Origin: Candidatus Sungbacteria bacterium RIFCSPHIGHO2_02_FULL_52_23 | GTDB taxonomy: Bacteria > Patescibacteriota > Minisyncoccia > Sungbacterales > HO2-52-23 | DNA length: 30,570 nt | Assembly (NCBI GenBank): GCA_001820655.1 | Contig: MHQM01000025.1 | Span: 1 to 30,570, forward strand | Direction of reading: 5' to 3' | Shown here: positions 15,207 through 22,768 of the stretch, piece after piece | How positions within the stretch are numbered: the stretch's first letter is position 1 | How the letters are laid out: the number at the start of each line of letters is the position of its first letter | Notes under the pieces: generated by a model | What the model was told of the DNA's origin: nothing | What the model saw: the letters and a program-made list of their open reading frames with translations, nothing else | Databases searched by the model: none | Made by a program: the position numbers and the translations under genes

Positions 15207-15695
15207 TCATACCGCGTCGTCATATGATTTGCCATCGTCATCGCCGTCGCCGTGCCCGAGACACAAAGACAGGTTCGTATCAAATTCTTTGCGAAACAGC
15301 GCCTCGGCATCCTCGGAGAACTCGTGGCTATCAAGCGCGCGAAACGCGGCATCCGCAAGACGCCAGAGTGCAGGATCGCGTTCTCCCGCAAAACAATGCT
15401 CATCTAGGCGCGCCGCCACATATGCTGCCAGGCGCAGAGTCGCATCGCGCGAGCGCATCCGCTCGCCGAAGCGCACCAGAGACGCTCCAATGAGCTTCTC
15501 GCCGTGGCGCGCGCTTATCAGCCGCACCACGCTCAAAGAAAACGGCTCCAGATGCCCGCGCAGTTTCGCTTCATTTTTGCGTATCCCTTGCGCGCGCGCG
15601 ACTACTTTGCCGAAATCCCTCGTATACAACGCATACAAGACATCAGCCTCTCCGATATCAAGTTTTTTTAAGACAAATGCGTCGGTAGCATGCAT
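15207..15695 (-). CDS. recO: RecO-like DNA repair protein, N-terminal (short) form
   Basis: 162 residues. MHATDAFVLKKLDIGEADVLYALYTRDFGKVVARAQGIRK is the RecO OB-fold, followed by KLRGHLEPFSLSVVRLI and part of the helical domain. RecO loads RecA and anneals ssDNA in the RecFOR pathway. The usual length is about 240 residues. Here the C-terminal part with the zinc site is absent and the tail is acidic (GHGDGDDDGKSYDD). The shortening ends at a normal stop, so it looks like a lineage-specific reduced form rather than a frameshift. It starts 3 nt after the preceding gene. Confidence 0.82.
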   Translation of the reverse strand: MHATDAFVLKKLDIGEADVLYALYTRDFGKVVARAQGIRKNEAKLRGHLEPFSLSVVRLISARHGEKLIGASLVRFGERMRSRDATLRLAAYVAARLDEHCFAGERDPALWRLADAAFRALDSHEFSEDAEALFRKEFDTNLSLCLGHGDGDDDGKSYDDAV

Positions 15696-15698
15696 GAT

Positions 15699-16364
15699 CT
15701 AAGAAGATATCTTCCGCCGCTTTCTATGCGTCTTTTTTTGCAAATATCCCCGCGGATTCACGGTTACAAACACCGAGTACCCGGTGTACGCCGCGCTGAC
15801 CACTGTCAGGAAAAGCACGCAGGCGACGATGAATCCCCGCGTCTGCGGCAGAAAGAATGAACTCTGCGGCATGATACCAAGCGACGCGACAATCGTAAAA
15901 AGCGACAAAATCACGGAGACTTTGAGGTACTCCAGGATGAGCGCGCGGCTGTTGAGTGATACCTCTATCTTATTCGCTTTTTCCTGCAGGTACAGATAAA
16001 TCTCCCGGCTGTTGGACGATACGATGCCGTACTCCTCGTCCGTCATCCGGTCAAACACTTCCACAAGCTCCGCATGACGCGGCAGTTCCAATCCGAGCTC
16101 GCTTCTTTCAGGATCCATGGTCGCCAAAAATTTTTGCAGATCACGCAGTATCTCCCGACTGCTCTGCTCGTTTAGCTCGGCAATCGTAGCATCGGTCGCG
16201 GCAAGCAGGCATCTTTTCATGCGCGGAATATCGCGGCCAAGCAGTCGGTCTATCTCGCCGATCCGGTAGATGACAAACGCGACCACCAGTGCTACCAGCG
16301 CCCCGAGCGTCTGCGGAATAGCGCTCAAGGTAAAAAACCAGAAATTCAGGTCTTGCATATACAT
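15699..16364 (-). CDS. Hypothetical membrane protein with cytoplasmic helical domain
   Basis: 221 residues, no recognised family. TM helices at about 9-31 (FTLSAIPQTLGALVALVVAFV), 147-164 (LKVSVILSLFTIVASLGI) and 176-201 (GFIVACVLFLTVVSAAYTGYSVFV). The roughly 110-residue segment between the first and second is charged and helical (IDRLLGRDIPRMKRCLL, DLQKFLATMDPERSEL). The tail is very basic (KKTHRKRRK). It sits between ileS and recO with 3-nt gaps on both sides, so it is co-transcribed. Function unknown. Confidence 0.75.
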   Translation of the reverse strand: MYMQDLNFWFFTLSAIPQTLGALVALVVAFVIYRIGEIDRLLGRDIPRMKRCLLAATDATIAELNEQSSREILRDLQKFLATMDPERSELGLELPRHAELVEVFDRMTDEEYGIVSSNSREIYLYLQEKANKIEVSLNSRALILEYLKVSVILSLFTIVASLGIMPQSSFFLPQTRGFIVACVLFLTVVSAAYTGYSVFVTVNPRGYLQKKTHRKRRKISS

Positions 16365-16367
16365 ATA

Positions 16368-19300
16368 TTATGCCGCTAAAATCCCGATCCACAGCTTCTC
16401 GCCGTCAAGATCGGACTCGCGCTCAAGCTTGTATACTTTTTTGCCGCCTGCTTTCAGTTCCGCGGCATTGGTATCTTTTTTGATCTCCCGCTCCCATCTT
16501 ACCAGAATCGCGGCAATACGCTCACTACCCATGATCTGGCATCGCACTTTTTCACCCGGCTTCATACCAAGCTCGCGACGCATATCCTGTACCGTCCGCA
16601 CAAATTCCCGCACGATTCCTTCCTCTTTGAGTTCCGGCGTCATTACAATGTCCAGTTTTATCTCCTCGCCGAAAGCAATCTCTTTGACATTTACCTCATC
16701 CTTTATCAACCGTAGCACCTCTTCCTTCCCCCTTAATTCTTGATTCTTAATTCTCAATTCTCGCAGGGGCTGACGCACTTTGATCCCCGCTTCCGCCCGC
16801 AATTTCAAAGCCGCCGCGACAATAGCACGCACAGCTTCCATATCTTTTATAATTCCTGATTCCCCTGCCCCCACACCAAAATTTGGTGTGGGGGTGAACT
16901 TCTTGATTCCTGCTTCTATTTTAGGCCACGGCCGCAGATGCACACTTTCCTCTTTCAATCCCATTTTTTTGCGCAATCCCCGATAGACGGCCTCGCTGAT
17001 AAACGGCGCAAAGGGCGCAGATAGTTCCGCAAGCGTCAGTAGTACTTGTGCCATCACCGCCGCGGCTTCATTTTTTTCCTGCGCATTTTCCGGATGCTGG
17101 AATCTGCGACGCGATCGACGCACATACCACTGCGAAAAGTCATTCACCGCAAACTCATCAATCACCCGCGCAGCACCCACCAGATCATACTTATCCAACT
17201 TATCTGTCACATGCCCGACAAGCAGATTCAGGTCTGCCATGATCCATTTATCCAATACATTCGTATTTTTCGTTTTTCGTTTTTCGTTTTTCACTTTCTT
17301 TACGTACGTATCAAAAAACACAAACGTATTCCAAAGCGTTGCCACAAATCCGCGCGAGCGCAGAGCCACGTCTTTTTCATCAAACCTTTTCGGCTCGCCC
17401 GGCCCATTGATCGTAAAAAAATACCACCGGAGCGCATCCACACCGTATTTATCCATCATCTCCTGCGGGCTTACGACATTGCCTTTGGACTTGGACATCT
17501 TTTGTCCTTTGGCATCCAGTACATGCCCAAGCGAGATCACGTTTTTGTATGGCGCTCCGCGCCCCAGCAGAGTGGCAACCGCAAGCATGCTATAAAACCA
17601 TCCGCGCGTCTGATCCACGGCTTCCGAAATGTAATCCGCTGGAAACGCCAACCCGTCATTGCGAGGACGCAAAACGCCCGTAACAACCCTATGAGATCGG
17701 GTCTCATAGGGTAAAAACGGATAATGATTTTGAGCAAATGGCATGGCTCCCGAGTCAAACCACACGTCAGCAACTTCCGGCGTACGGCGCATGACGCCGC
17801 TACAGGAAACGCAATCAAACTTTATCTCATCCACATACGGCCGATGCAGATCCACTTCTTGTGCCGCATCATGCGGCAGTTTGCCCGAGCGTTTTTTTAA
17901 TTCATCGCGCGAGCCGATCACCTCAATTTCGCCACACTTGTTGCACTTCCATATGGGCAAGGGCGTCCCCCAATACCGCTCGCGCGAAAAGCACCAGTCG
18001 CGCACGTCTTTGAGAAACTCGCCAAATCTCCCGTGCTTCAAGTGCTCTGGCGTCCAATTGGTGGTCTCATTATTTGCAAGCAGTTCCTTTTTTACGGCAG
18101 TCGTCTTCACCCACCAGGCCTTGCGCGCATAATACAAAAGAGGCGTATCGCACCGCCAGCAATGCGGATATTCATGCGGGTACGGCTCTTGATGGAAAAT
18201 CTTATCACCGAGTATTCGGATTATTTCCGCTTCTGTTTTTTGTTTATCTTCTCGCGTCGCGATAGACCACCCACTTAAACTTTCCACCTCTTTAACAAAA
18301 TGTCCTGTCTCGTCCACCGTATGAAATTTCGGCAATCCGACTTGCTGTCCCAGACGATAGTCATCCTCTCCGTACATCACCGCGGTATGCACCACGCCTG
18401 TGCCGTCGTTGGCACTTACGAAATCGGCAGGATATATTTTATACGCCGTTTTTGAATTTCTGAATTCCGGCACATCAAAAAGCGGTTTATATTTTTTTCC
18501 GATTACATCCTCTCCCCTAAAAATCTCTACAATGTCGTACACTTTACCTCGCCATAAATAAGAATTTTCGCCGGGAATATCTCTCATCTCTATAGCAGTT
18601 TTGAAAAAAATGTCTTTCGCGATAATGTGCATCTCTGAAAGTGGACGCGGTCGTGATTCTTCTCCCTCTGCGACATGATCAAACTCTCGGCTCCACTTTA
18701 CTTTCAGATAGTCAAGTGTTGGCTTCACCGCCAATGCGACATTTCCCGGTAGCGTCCACGGCGTCGTGGTCCATGCCAAAATATAGGTTTTGTCGTCCGT
18801 GACAAAATCGCCGATTTTTTGATTCGGCTCCAACTCGAACTTCACATACACCGCCGTATCTTCCACTTCCTTATATCCAAGTCCGACTTCATGCGACGAA
18901 AGCCCTGTCTGACAACGTGGGCACCACGGCACGACTTTGAAATCCTCGTACAGCAATCCTTTTTTGTAAAATTCCTTGATGATCCACCAGAGCGTCTCTA
19001 TATATGACGTCTCGTACGTAATGTAGGGGTTTTTGAGATCAATCCAAAATCCCATCCGTTTTGTCAGGCGCTCCCACTCTTCTTTATATTCCCATACCGA
19101 GCGCTTGGCATCCGCGTTGAATCTCGCAATGCCGTAGTTTTCAATATCGTGCTTGGTCTTAAATCCGAGCTTTTTCTCTACCTGTATTTCTACCGGAAGC
19201 CCATGCGTATCCCATCCCGCGCGGCGCGGCACGTCAAATCCCCGCATGCTTTTGTAGCGCAGTACCGCATCCTTAAAAGCCCGCGCTTCCACATGGTGAA

Positions 19301-19463
19301 TACCTGGCATGCCGTTTGCGGTCGGCGGCCCCTCATAAAAGACAAAGGGCTTTTTGCCTTTGTTTTTTTTGAGGGATTTTTCAAAAACTTTTTTCTCCTC
19401 CCAGAACTTCAGAATCTCCTCCTCCCGCTCCGGAACATTCAATTGTCTATTGTGCTCGTACAT
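16368..19463 (-). CDS. ileS: Isoleucyl-tRNA synthetase
   Basis: 1,031 residues, class I synthetase with editing domain. YEGPPTANGMPGIHHVEARAFKD holds the HIGH-equivalent. WTTTPWTLPGNVAL and the ADFVSANDGTGVVHTAVMYGEDDY block mark the CP1 editing domain, GQKMSKSKGNVVSPQEMMD is the KMSKS loop, and zinc-type CWRCDTPLLYY and CVSCSGVM are present. Four in-frame inserts are unusual. Two contain 27-bp palindromes (TPTPNFGVG; YETRSHRVVTGVL before FPADYISE). Two are heptanucleotide repeats (KNEKRKTKN, RIKNQELRGK). The start at 19463 follows an operator-like palindrome 56 nt upstream. Confidence 0.95.
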   Translation of the reverse strand: MYEHNRQLNVPEREEEILKFWEEKKVFEKSLKKNKGKKPFVFYEGPPTANGMPGIHHVEARAFKDAVLRYKSMRGFDVPRRAGWDTHGLPVEIQVEKKLGFKTKHDIENYGIARFNADAKRSVWEYKEEWERLTKRMGFWIDLKNPYITYETSYIETLWWIIKEFYKKGLLYEDFKVVPWCPRCQTGLSSHEVGLGYKEVEDTAVYVKFELEPNQKIGDFVTDDKTYILAWTTTPWTLPGNVALAVKPTLDYLKVKWSREFDHVAEGEESRPRPLSEMHIIAKDIFFKTAIEMRDIPGENSYLWRGKVYDIVEIFRGEDVIGKKYKPLFDVPEFRNSKTAYKIYPADFVSANDGTGVVHTAVMYGEDDYRLGQQVGLPKFHTVDETGHFVKEVESLSGWSIATREDKQKTEAEIIRILGDKIFHQEPYPHEYPHCWRCDTPLLYYARKAWWVKTTAVKKELLANNETTNWTPEHLKHGRFGEFLKDVRDWCFSRERYWGTPLPIWKCNKCGEIEVIGSRDELKKRSGKLPHDAAQEVDLHRPYVDEIKFDCVSCSGVMRRTPEVADVWFDSGAMPFAQNHYPFLPYETRSHRVVTGVLRPRNDGLAFPADYISEAVDQTRGWFYSMLAVATLLGRGAPYKNVISLGHVLDAKGQKMSKSKGNVVSPQEMMDKYGVDALRWYFFTINGPGEPKRFDEKDVALRSRGFVATLWNTFVFFDTYVKKVKNEKRKTKNTNVLDKWIMADLNLLVGHVTDKLDKYDLVGAARVIDEFAVNDFSQWYVRRSRRRFQHPENAQEKNEAAAVMAQVLLTLAELSAPFAPFISEAVYRGLRKKMGLKEESVHLRPWPKIEAGIKKFTPTPNFGVGAGESGIIKDMEAVRAIVAAALKLRAEAGIKVRQPLRELRIKNQELRGKEEVLRLIKDEVNVKEIAFGEEIKLDIVMTPELKEEGIVREFVRTVQDMRRELGMKPGEKVRCQIMGSERIAAILVRWEREIKKDTNAAELKAGGKKVYKLERESDLDGEKLWIGILAA
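16733..16760. repeat. Heptanucleotide tandem repeat in ileS (1)
   Basis: Four units of period 7: TTAATTC, TTGATTC, TTAATTC, TCAATTC. They encode LRIKNQEL in the C-terminal region after KVRQPLR. Confidence 0.8.
16868..16894. repeat. 27-bp palindrome in ileS (1)
   Basis: Perfect 13-bp arms (CCCCCACACCAAA and its complement) around one A. It encodes TPTPNFGVG within a loop absent from ordinary IleRS. Confidence 0.85.
17266..17293. repeat. Heptanucleotide tandem repeat in ileS (2)
   Basis: TTTTTCG three times, then TTTTTCA. Encodes KNEKRKTKN between the catalytic core and the anticodon-binding domain. Confidence 0.85.
17686..17712. repeat. 27-bp palindrome in ileS (2)
   Basis: 11-bp arms (ACCCTATGAGA and TCTCATAGGGT) around TCGGG. 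It forms part of an in-frame insert (YETRSHRVVTGVLRPRNDG) directly before the conserved FPADYISEAVDQTRGWFY. The RPRNDG part is encoded by CGTCATTGCGAGGACGC, which resembles a repeat common in several bacterial groups. Confidence 0.8.
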
Positions 19464-19518
19464 ATGATCTATGCTACAGTATTAGGCCTAACTTCTCAAA
19501 AATCAAGAAATGATTTCT

Positions 19519-19557
19519 ATCAACAAAAAATAGACGATCGTCTATTTTTTTGTTGAT
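19519..19557. promoter_or_regulatory. Palindromic operator or terminator between regulator and ileS
   Basis: Near-perfect 19-bp arms centred on GACGATCGTC (19533-19542), outer parts ATCAACAAAAAA and TTTTTTTGTTGAT. It immediately follows the regulator stop and lies upstream of ileS, so it may end the regulator transcript, bind the regulator, or both. The core matches the palindrome upstream of the regulator. Confidence 0.7.
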
Positions 19558-20103
19558 TTAAGATACTCTACCGATTGTCCCTTGCTCGCGGACGCTAAAG
19601 ATGTGTACCTTGCCCGCCAACGCCAAATCATCCAACAACGTAATAAAACTCACAGGGAGAGGACAATCACCTATCCACACACTTTTTTGAAAATGGCGAA
19701 AGCCGCACGTGATCAGCTCCGCACGCACGGCAGTTCGTTTTTGCCGTTCCCGTTCGGGGATATCAAAAATAACAAGTCGTGTAATTCCGTCACTTACGTT
19801 ATTTTCTATATTTGCTTCCACCTGATCTACCCGCGCTCTTCCCGCAGGCGACAAACGCCATTTCGCGTTTTTTCTGCCACCCATTCGGACAATCAATCCT
19901 TCTCGTTGCAAGCGCCACAAAATCGTCGATACCGTATGACGAGTAATTTTTCTTGACCGTTCCAAACCGAGCAGAGGACGCCACATATTGGCATAAGAAT
20001 ACTTTCTTGGGAAAAATGCGCCCAACGTCGCTTCACCAAGACCTCCTAAAATCTCAAGCGTCGCACGACCAATAGAGTATTTCTTTTCCTCCTGGTTTTT
20101 CAT
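19558..20103 (-). CDS. PaaX-type regulator: winged helix plus Cas2-like domain
   Basis: 181 residues. The N-terminal half (about 10-85) is a winged helix: RATLEILGGLGEATLGAFF, then ITRHTVSTILWRLQREGLIVRMGGRKNAKWRLSPAGR. The C-terminal half is a ferredoxin-like Cas2-type domain: ITRLVIFDIPERERQKRTAVRAELITCGFRHFQKSVWIG, where IFDIPE and QKSVW correspond to the Cas2 core. In PaaX proteins this domain serves repression and dimerisation, not spacer acquisition. The gene is flanked by two related palindromes (19519-19557, 20129-20168). The upstream one sits 26 bp before the start, which suggests autorepression. A link to the CRISPR locus 8 kb away is not shown. Confidence 0.8.
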   Translation of the reverse strand: MKNQEEKKYSIGRATLEILGGLGEATLGAFFPRKYSYANMWRPLLGLERSRKITRHTVSTILWRLQREGLIVRMGGRKNAKWRLSPAGRARVDQVEANIENNVSDGITRLVIFDIPERERQKRTAVRAELITCGFRHFQKSVWIGDCPLPVSFITLLDDLALAGKVHIFSVREQGTIGRVS

Positions 20104-20128
20104 ATCTCCATCATACTTTAAAATCTAT

Positions 20129-20168
20129 ATCAACAAAAGATAGACGATCGTCAATAAATTGTTGAGAT
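20129..20168. promoter_or_regulatory. Palindromic operator upstream of the PaaX-type regulator
   Basis: Imperfect palindrome with the core GACGATCGTC (20143-20152) and outer ATCAACAA / TTGTTGAGAT. It shares core and outer blocks with 19519-19557 and overlaps the likely promoter of the regulator (TATGAT near 20110 on the minus strand). Confidence 0.65.
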
Positions 20169-20200
20169 AAATCTGCTACCACCTCTCTTCATCCATACAG

Positions 20201-21841
20201 TTACATCTCCTCCAGAGTTTCAATACCGAGGAGGTTGAGGCCGCGTGCAAGCGTGATCGCCGTGGCGGAGACGAGTGCTAAGCGGAGATTCTTTTTGTCT
20301 GCATCTTCTTCCTGCATGACGGGGCGCGCGTGATAAAATTCGTTTGCGGATTTTGCAAGATTATAGAGGTACGCCGCGAGGACATGCGGAGAGTATATGG
20401 CGAGCGCGTCTTCAATGGCCTCCGGGAAGCGGAGTATCAGCACTGCAAGATGCCGCTCAAGCGCATCCATCTCCACATTTGTATCGGCGATTTGTAATTT
20501 GTAATTTGTAATTTGTAATTTTCGTAAGATACTTTTCAGTCGCGCATACGTGTATTGCAGGTATGGACCGGAATCCCCTTGAAATGTCACGGACTTATCA
20601 AAATCAAAAATGATATCACTTCCGATATTTTGTCTAAGGATGGAGTACTTTATGGAGGCCATAGCCACGGCCTCATCGGTATTCTCCGGCAAACGATTTT
20701 TGACTTCTTGAATCAGCCATTCAGCGGTGATGACGTCCCCGGTACGAGAAGACATCTTGCCCGAAGATAGGCGAAGCATACCGTGCGGGATATGGCGGGT
20801 ATGTGCGGCGACATCTGGCATTATCAACTCCATTACCTTTAGCAAAACCTTAAAGTAGTCCGTGATTTCGTTGCCAGTCACGATAAGCGAGAAGTCAGGA
20901 TGATAAAGTCGGAATTTCTCCTGATTGAGACCAAGCTCCTTGGTTTCATATGTCGGCAGGCCGTGCGAATTGACAAAGACACGGGTATGAAGATTATATT
21001 TCTCGCCTCTAAAGACTATTGCGTTTTCGCTTTGTTCAAAAATCTCGGGGTGCTTTCGAACGATTTCCAGACCTTTAGGTCCCATCTCACTCTCAAAAAA
21101 GTAATGGACGAATTTCGTCCCGAGCCGCGCATATATCTTCTCGAAATAATCCAAGCTACCCCGTCTGCCATCTTGGTAGAGTTTGTTGATCTCCGGATCA
21201 CTACGGTCATATATTTTTCTATTAATTGCCTCAATTTCTCCTTTAGCTTCCGGATTAGTACGATAGGCTCCGGCACCTGCGACATAGGCAGGCCCCAAGT
21301 AGCTTTCGCCTTTTTGCATGCCCCAAACAGCCATGGCGATATGAAGTCCGATGTCGCCCTGCCAATTCACACGCAGAACATTCGCCCCGATAATTTCATG
21401 GAGACGCGCAATAGACTCTCCAATGGCGTTTGACATGAGATGGCCGATGTGGAATTGCTTAAACGGATTCGGGTCCGTGTATTCAACCATCACGGTCTTA
21501 CCGCGGCCTATATCACTTGCGCCCCATGTATCGGCACTTTCCAATACTTGCCCAAGCATATGCAAGGCCATACTATCTTTGAGAAAAAAATTGATGAAGC
21601 CGGGTTTTGCAACTTCTATCCTGCCAATCAATTCATGCTCGGCAATCGCACTTTTTATCCGTTCAGCGACTTCCATTGGATTGACGCGCGCGATTTTTGC
21701 CACAACCATAGCGGCATTAGTCGCATAATCCCCATGCGCCGGATTCTCCGGCGGGGCTATGGAAAAATCGGGCGCATCTACCACGCCAAATTCATGGGTA
21801 ACAGCATCCCGTATCAAAACGTATATTTTCTCATGCATCAT
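20201..21841 (-). CDS. argS: Arginyl-tRNA synthetase
   Basis: Class I synthetase for tRNA-Arg, 546 residues. The N-terminal Add-1 domain (PPENPAHGDYATNAAMVVAK, GFINFFLKD) is followed by VEYTDPNPFKQFHIGHLMSNAIGES (HIGH), then VNWQGDIGLHIAMAVWG. LRLSSGKMSSRTGDVI replaces KMSKS in the usual ArgRS way, and the C-terminal anticodon domain ends NLLGIETLEEM. The insert KLQITNYKLQIAD is encoded by four perfect TTTGTAA heptamers. The start MMHEK gives two possible Mets 3 nt apart. Divergent from smpB. Confidence 0.95.
   Translation of the reverse strand: MMHEKIYVLIRDAVTHEFGVVDAPDFSIAPPENPAHGDYATNAAMVVAKIARVNPMEVAERIKSAIAEHELIGRIEVAKPGFINFFLKDSMALHMLGQVLESADTWGASDIGRGKTVMVEYTDPNPFKQFHIGHLMSNAIGESIARLHEIIGANVLRVNWQGDIGLHIAMAVWGMQKGESYLGPAYVAGAGAYRTNPEAKGEIEAINRKIYDRSDPEINKLYQDGRRGSLDYFEKIYARLGTKFVHYFFESEMGPKGLEIVRKHPEIFEQSENAIVFRGEKYNLHTRVFVNSHGLPTYETKELGLNQEKFRLYHPDFSLIVTGNEITDYFKVLLKVMELIMPDVAAHTRHIPHGMLRLSSGKMSSRTGDVITAEWLIQEVKNRLPENTDEAVAMASIKYSILRQNIGSDIIFDFDKSVTFQGDSGPYLQYTYARLKSILRKLQITNYKLQIADTNVEMDALERHLAVLILRFPEAIEDALAIYSPHVLAAYLYNLAKSANEFYHARPVMQEEDADKKNLRLALVSATAITLARGLNLLGIETLEEM
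20491..20518. repeat. Heptanucleotide tandem repeat in argS
   Basis: Four perfect TTTGTAA units, encoding KLQITNYKLQI on the minus strand, between the catalytic and anticodon-binding domains of ArgRS. Confidence 0.92.
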
Positions 21842-21860
21842 GCGCCCACTCTATCAAATT

Positions 21861-21889
21861 TTGCAGAAAACAAAAGACCTGCCTACAAT
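21861..21889 (+). promoter_or_regulatory. smpB promoter
   Basis: TTGCAG (21861-21866), 17 nt, TACAAT (21884-21889). Transcription would start near 21896, leaving a leader of only about 9 nt before the ATG at 21905, too short for a Shine-Dalgarno sequence. Confidence 0.65.
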
Positions 21890-21904
21890 GGACACTATTC
21901 CACT

Positions 21905-22351
21905 ATGTCAGACCTTGCCGTCAACCGCCGCGCTACTTTTGACTACGAAATCATTGAAACATATGAGGCTGGTATCGCATTGCAGGGTTTTGAAGTAAAA
22001 GCCGTCAAAGCAGGGCGCATGAATCTGGCAGGCACGTTTGCCATCATCCGCGGGGATGAGGCATGGCTCGTCAATGCGTCCATTTCCCCATACCAGAGCG
22101 GCAATACGCCCGAAAAGTATGACCCCACGCGGCCGCGGCGGCTCCTCCTGCACAAAAAAGAGATCAAAGAGCTGATCGGAGCTACAGCCGAAAAAGGATT
22201 GACAATTGTGCCTTTAAAGGTGTACGCTGTACGCAATCGGATCAAGATCGCAATCGCTCTTGCACGACACAAAAAGAAAGCCGACAAACGCGAGACGATC
22301 AAGCGGCGTGAATCCGATAGAGAGATCCAACGAACTTTGAAATGGGGATGA
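21905..22351 (+). CDS. smpB: SsrA-binding protein SmpB
   Basis: Binds tmRNA and delivers it to stalled ribosomes. 148 residues from MSDLAVNRRATFDYEI. The OB-fold signature YEAGIALQGFEVKAVKAGRMNLAGTFAIIRGDEAWLVNASISPY is intact, and KYDPTRPRRLLLHKKEIKELI follows. The basic C-terminal tail (KKKADKRETIKRRESDREI) reaches the decoding centre. The reading frame is open far upstream, but that part is antisense to argS. A good promoter sits just ahead of this Met. The stop codon lies inside the 5-prime end of the tmRNA gene (8-nt overlap), so transcripts are shared or processed at the expense of smpB mRNA. Confidence 0.95.
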   Translation: MSDLAVNRRATFDYEIIETYEAGIALQGFEVKAVKAGRMNLAGTFAIIRGDEAWLVNASISPYQSGNTPEKYDPTRPRRLLLHKKEIKELIGATAEKGLTIVPLKVYAVRNRIKIAIALARHKKKADKRETIKRRESDREIQRTLKWG

Positions 22352-22741
22352 CTGGCTTCGACGGGGATGAAAACGCCTGCAATCGGGCCGAGGACGCAGA
22401 GACACTCGTAAAACCCTCTGCAAACCAATACGTGCAAACGTATCTGAAGGCGCTGTAGCGGTTTCCGCCGACTTGTTCGGTGGTGCCGTGCGCGCCCCCG
22501 CATTTGCCTAATTTTTAGATAAATGCCATCCGTCTTTGGCGTTCGGGCTGAAGATTCACGGGTGTCATACTCCCGAACTTGATTCGCGGCATTTCGGGGC
22601 CGCGCGTGACACCTACCGGAACCCGGGACGGACTTTTTTGCTGAAATTCTATTTCCGCTCCGGCACAACAATTTCAGCTACGCCCGTAGCGATTGCCCGC
22701 GCGATTATTTTCGGACGAGGGTTCGATTCCCTCCATCTCCA
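22344..22741 (+). ncRNA. ssrA: Transfer-messenger RNA
   Basis: Starts GGGGATGACTGGCTTCGACGG and ends GAGGGTTCGATTCCCTCC then CATCTCC plus discriminator A; GGGGATG pairs with CATCTCC as acceptor stem. The 3-prime CCA is not encoded. Aligning CTCGTAAAA with the E. coli tmRNA places the resume codon at GCA AAC GTA, giving a tag of 25 residues (ANVSEGAVAV ... RAPAFA) and a TAA stop. A GCA AAC 15 nt earlier would give ANQYVQTYLKAL; I consider it less likely. It rescues stalled ribosomes with SmpB, encoded immediately upstream. infC begins about 27 nt downstream. Confidence 0.95.
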
Positions 22742-22768
22742 TATCATACTTCTGTTTCTCGTTTAAAA

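Noticed and set aside
17702..17712. 11-nt identity (TCTCATAGGGT) between CRISPR repeat 1 and an ileS palindrome arm
   Set aside because: It is short, with no similarity beyond the 11 nt and no spacer-like relation; most likely coincidence.
19558..20103. Calling the Cas2-fold protein a CRISPR adaptation Cas2
   Set aside because: It has a winged-helix N-terminus and the PaaX-type arrangement, lies 8 kb from the array, and has no Cas1 partner.
21440..21904. N-terminal extension of smpB running through argS antisense
   Set aside because: SmpB homology begins at the Met at 21905, which directly follows a good promoter; the extension is antisense to conserved ArgRS.
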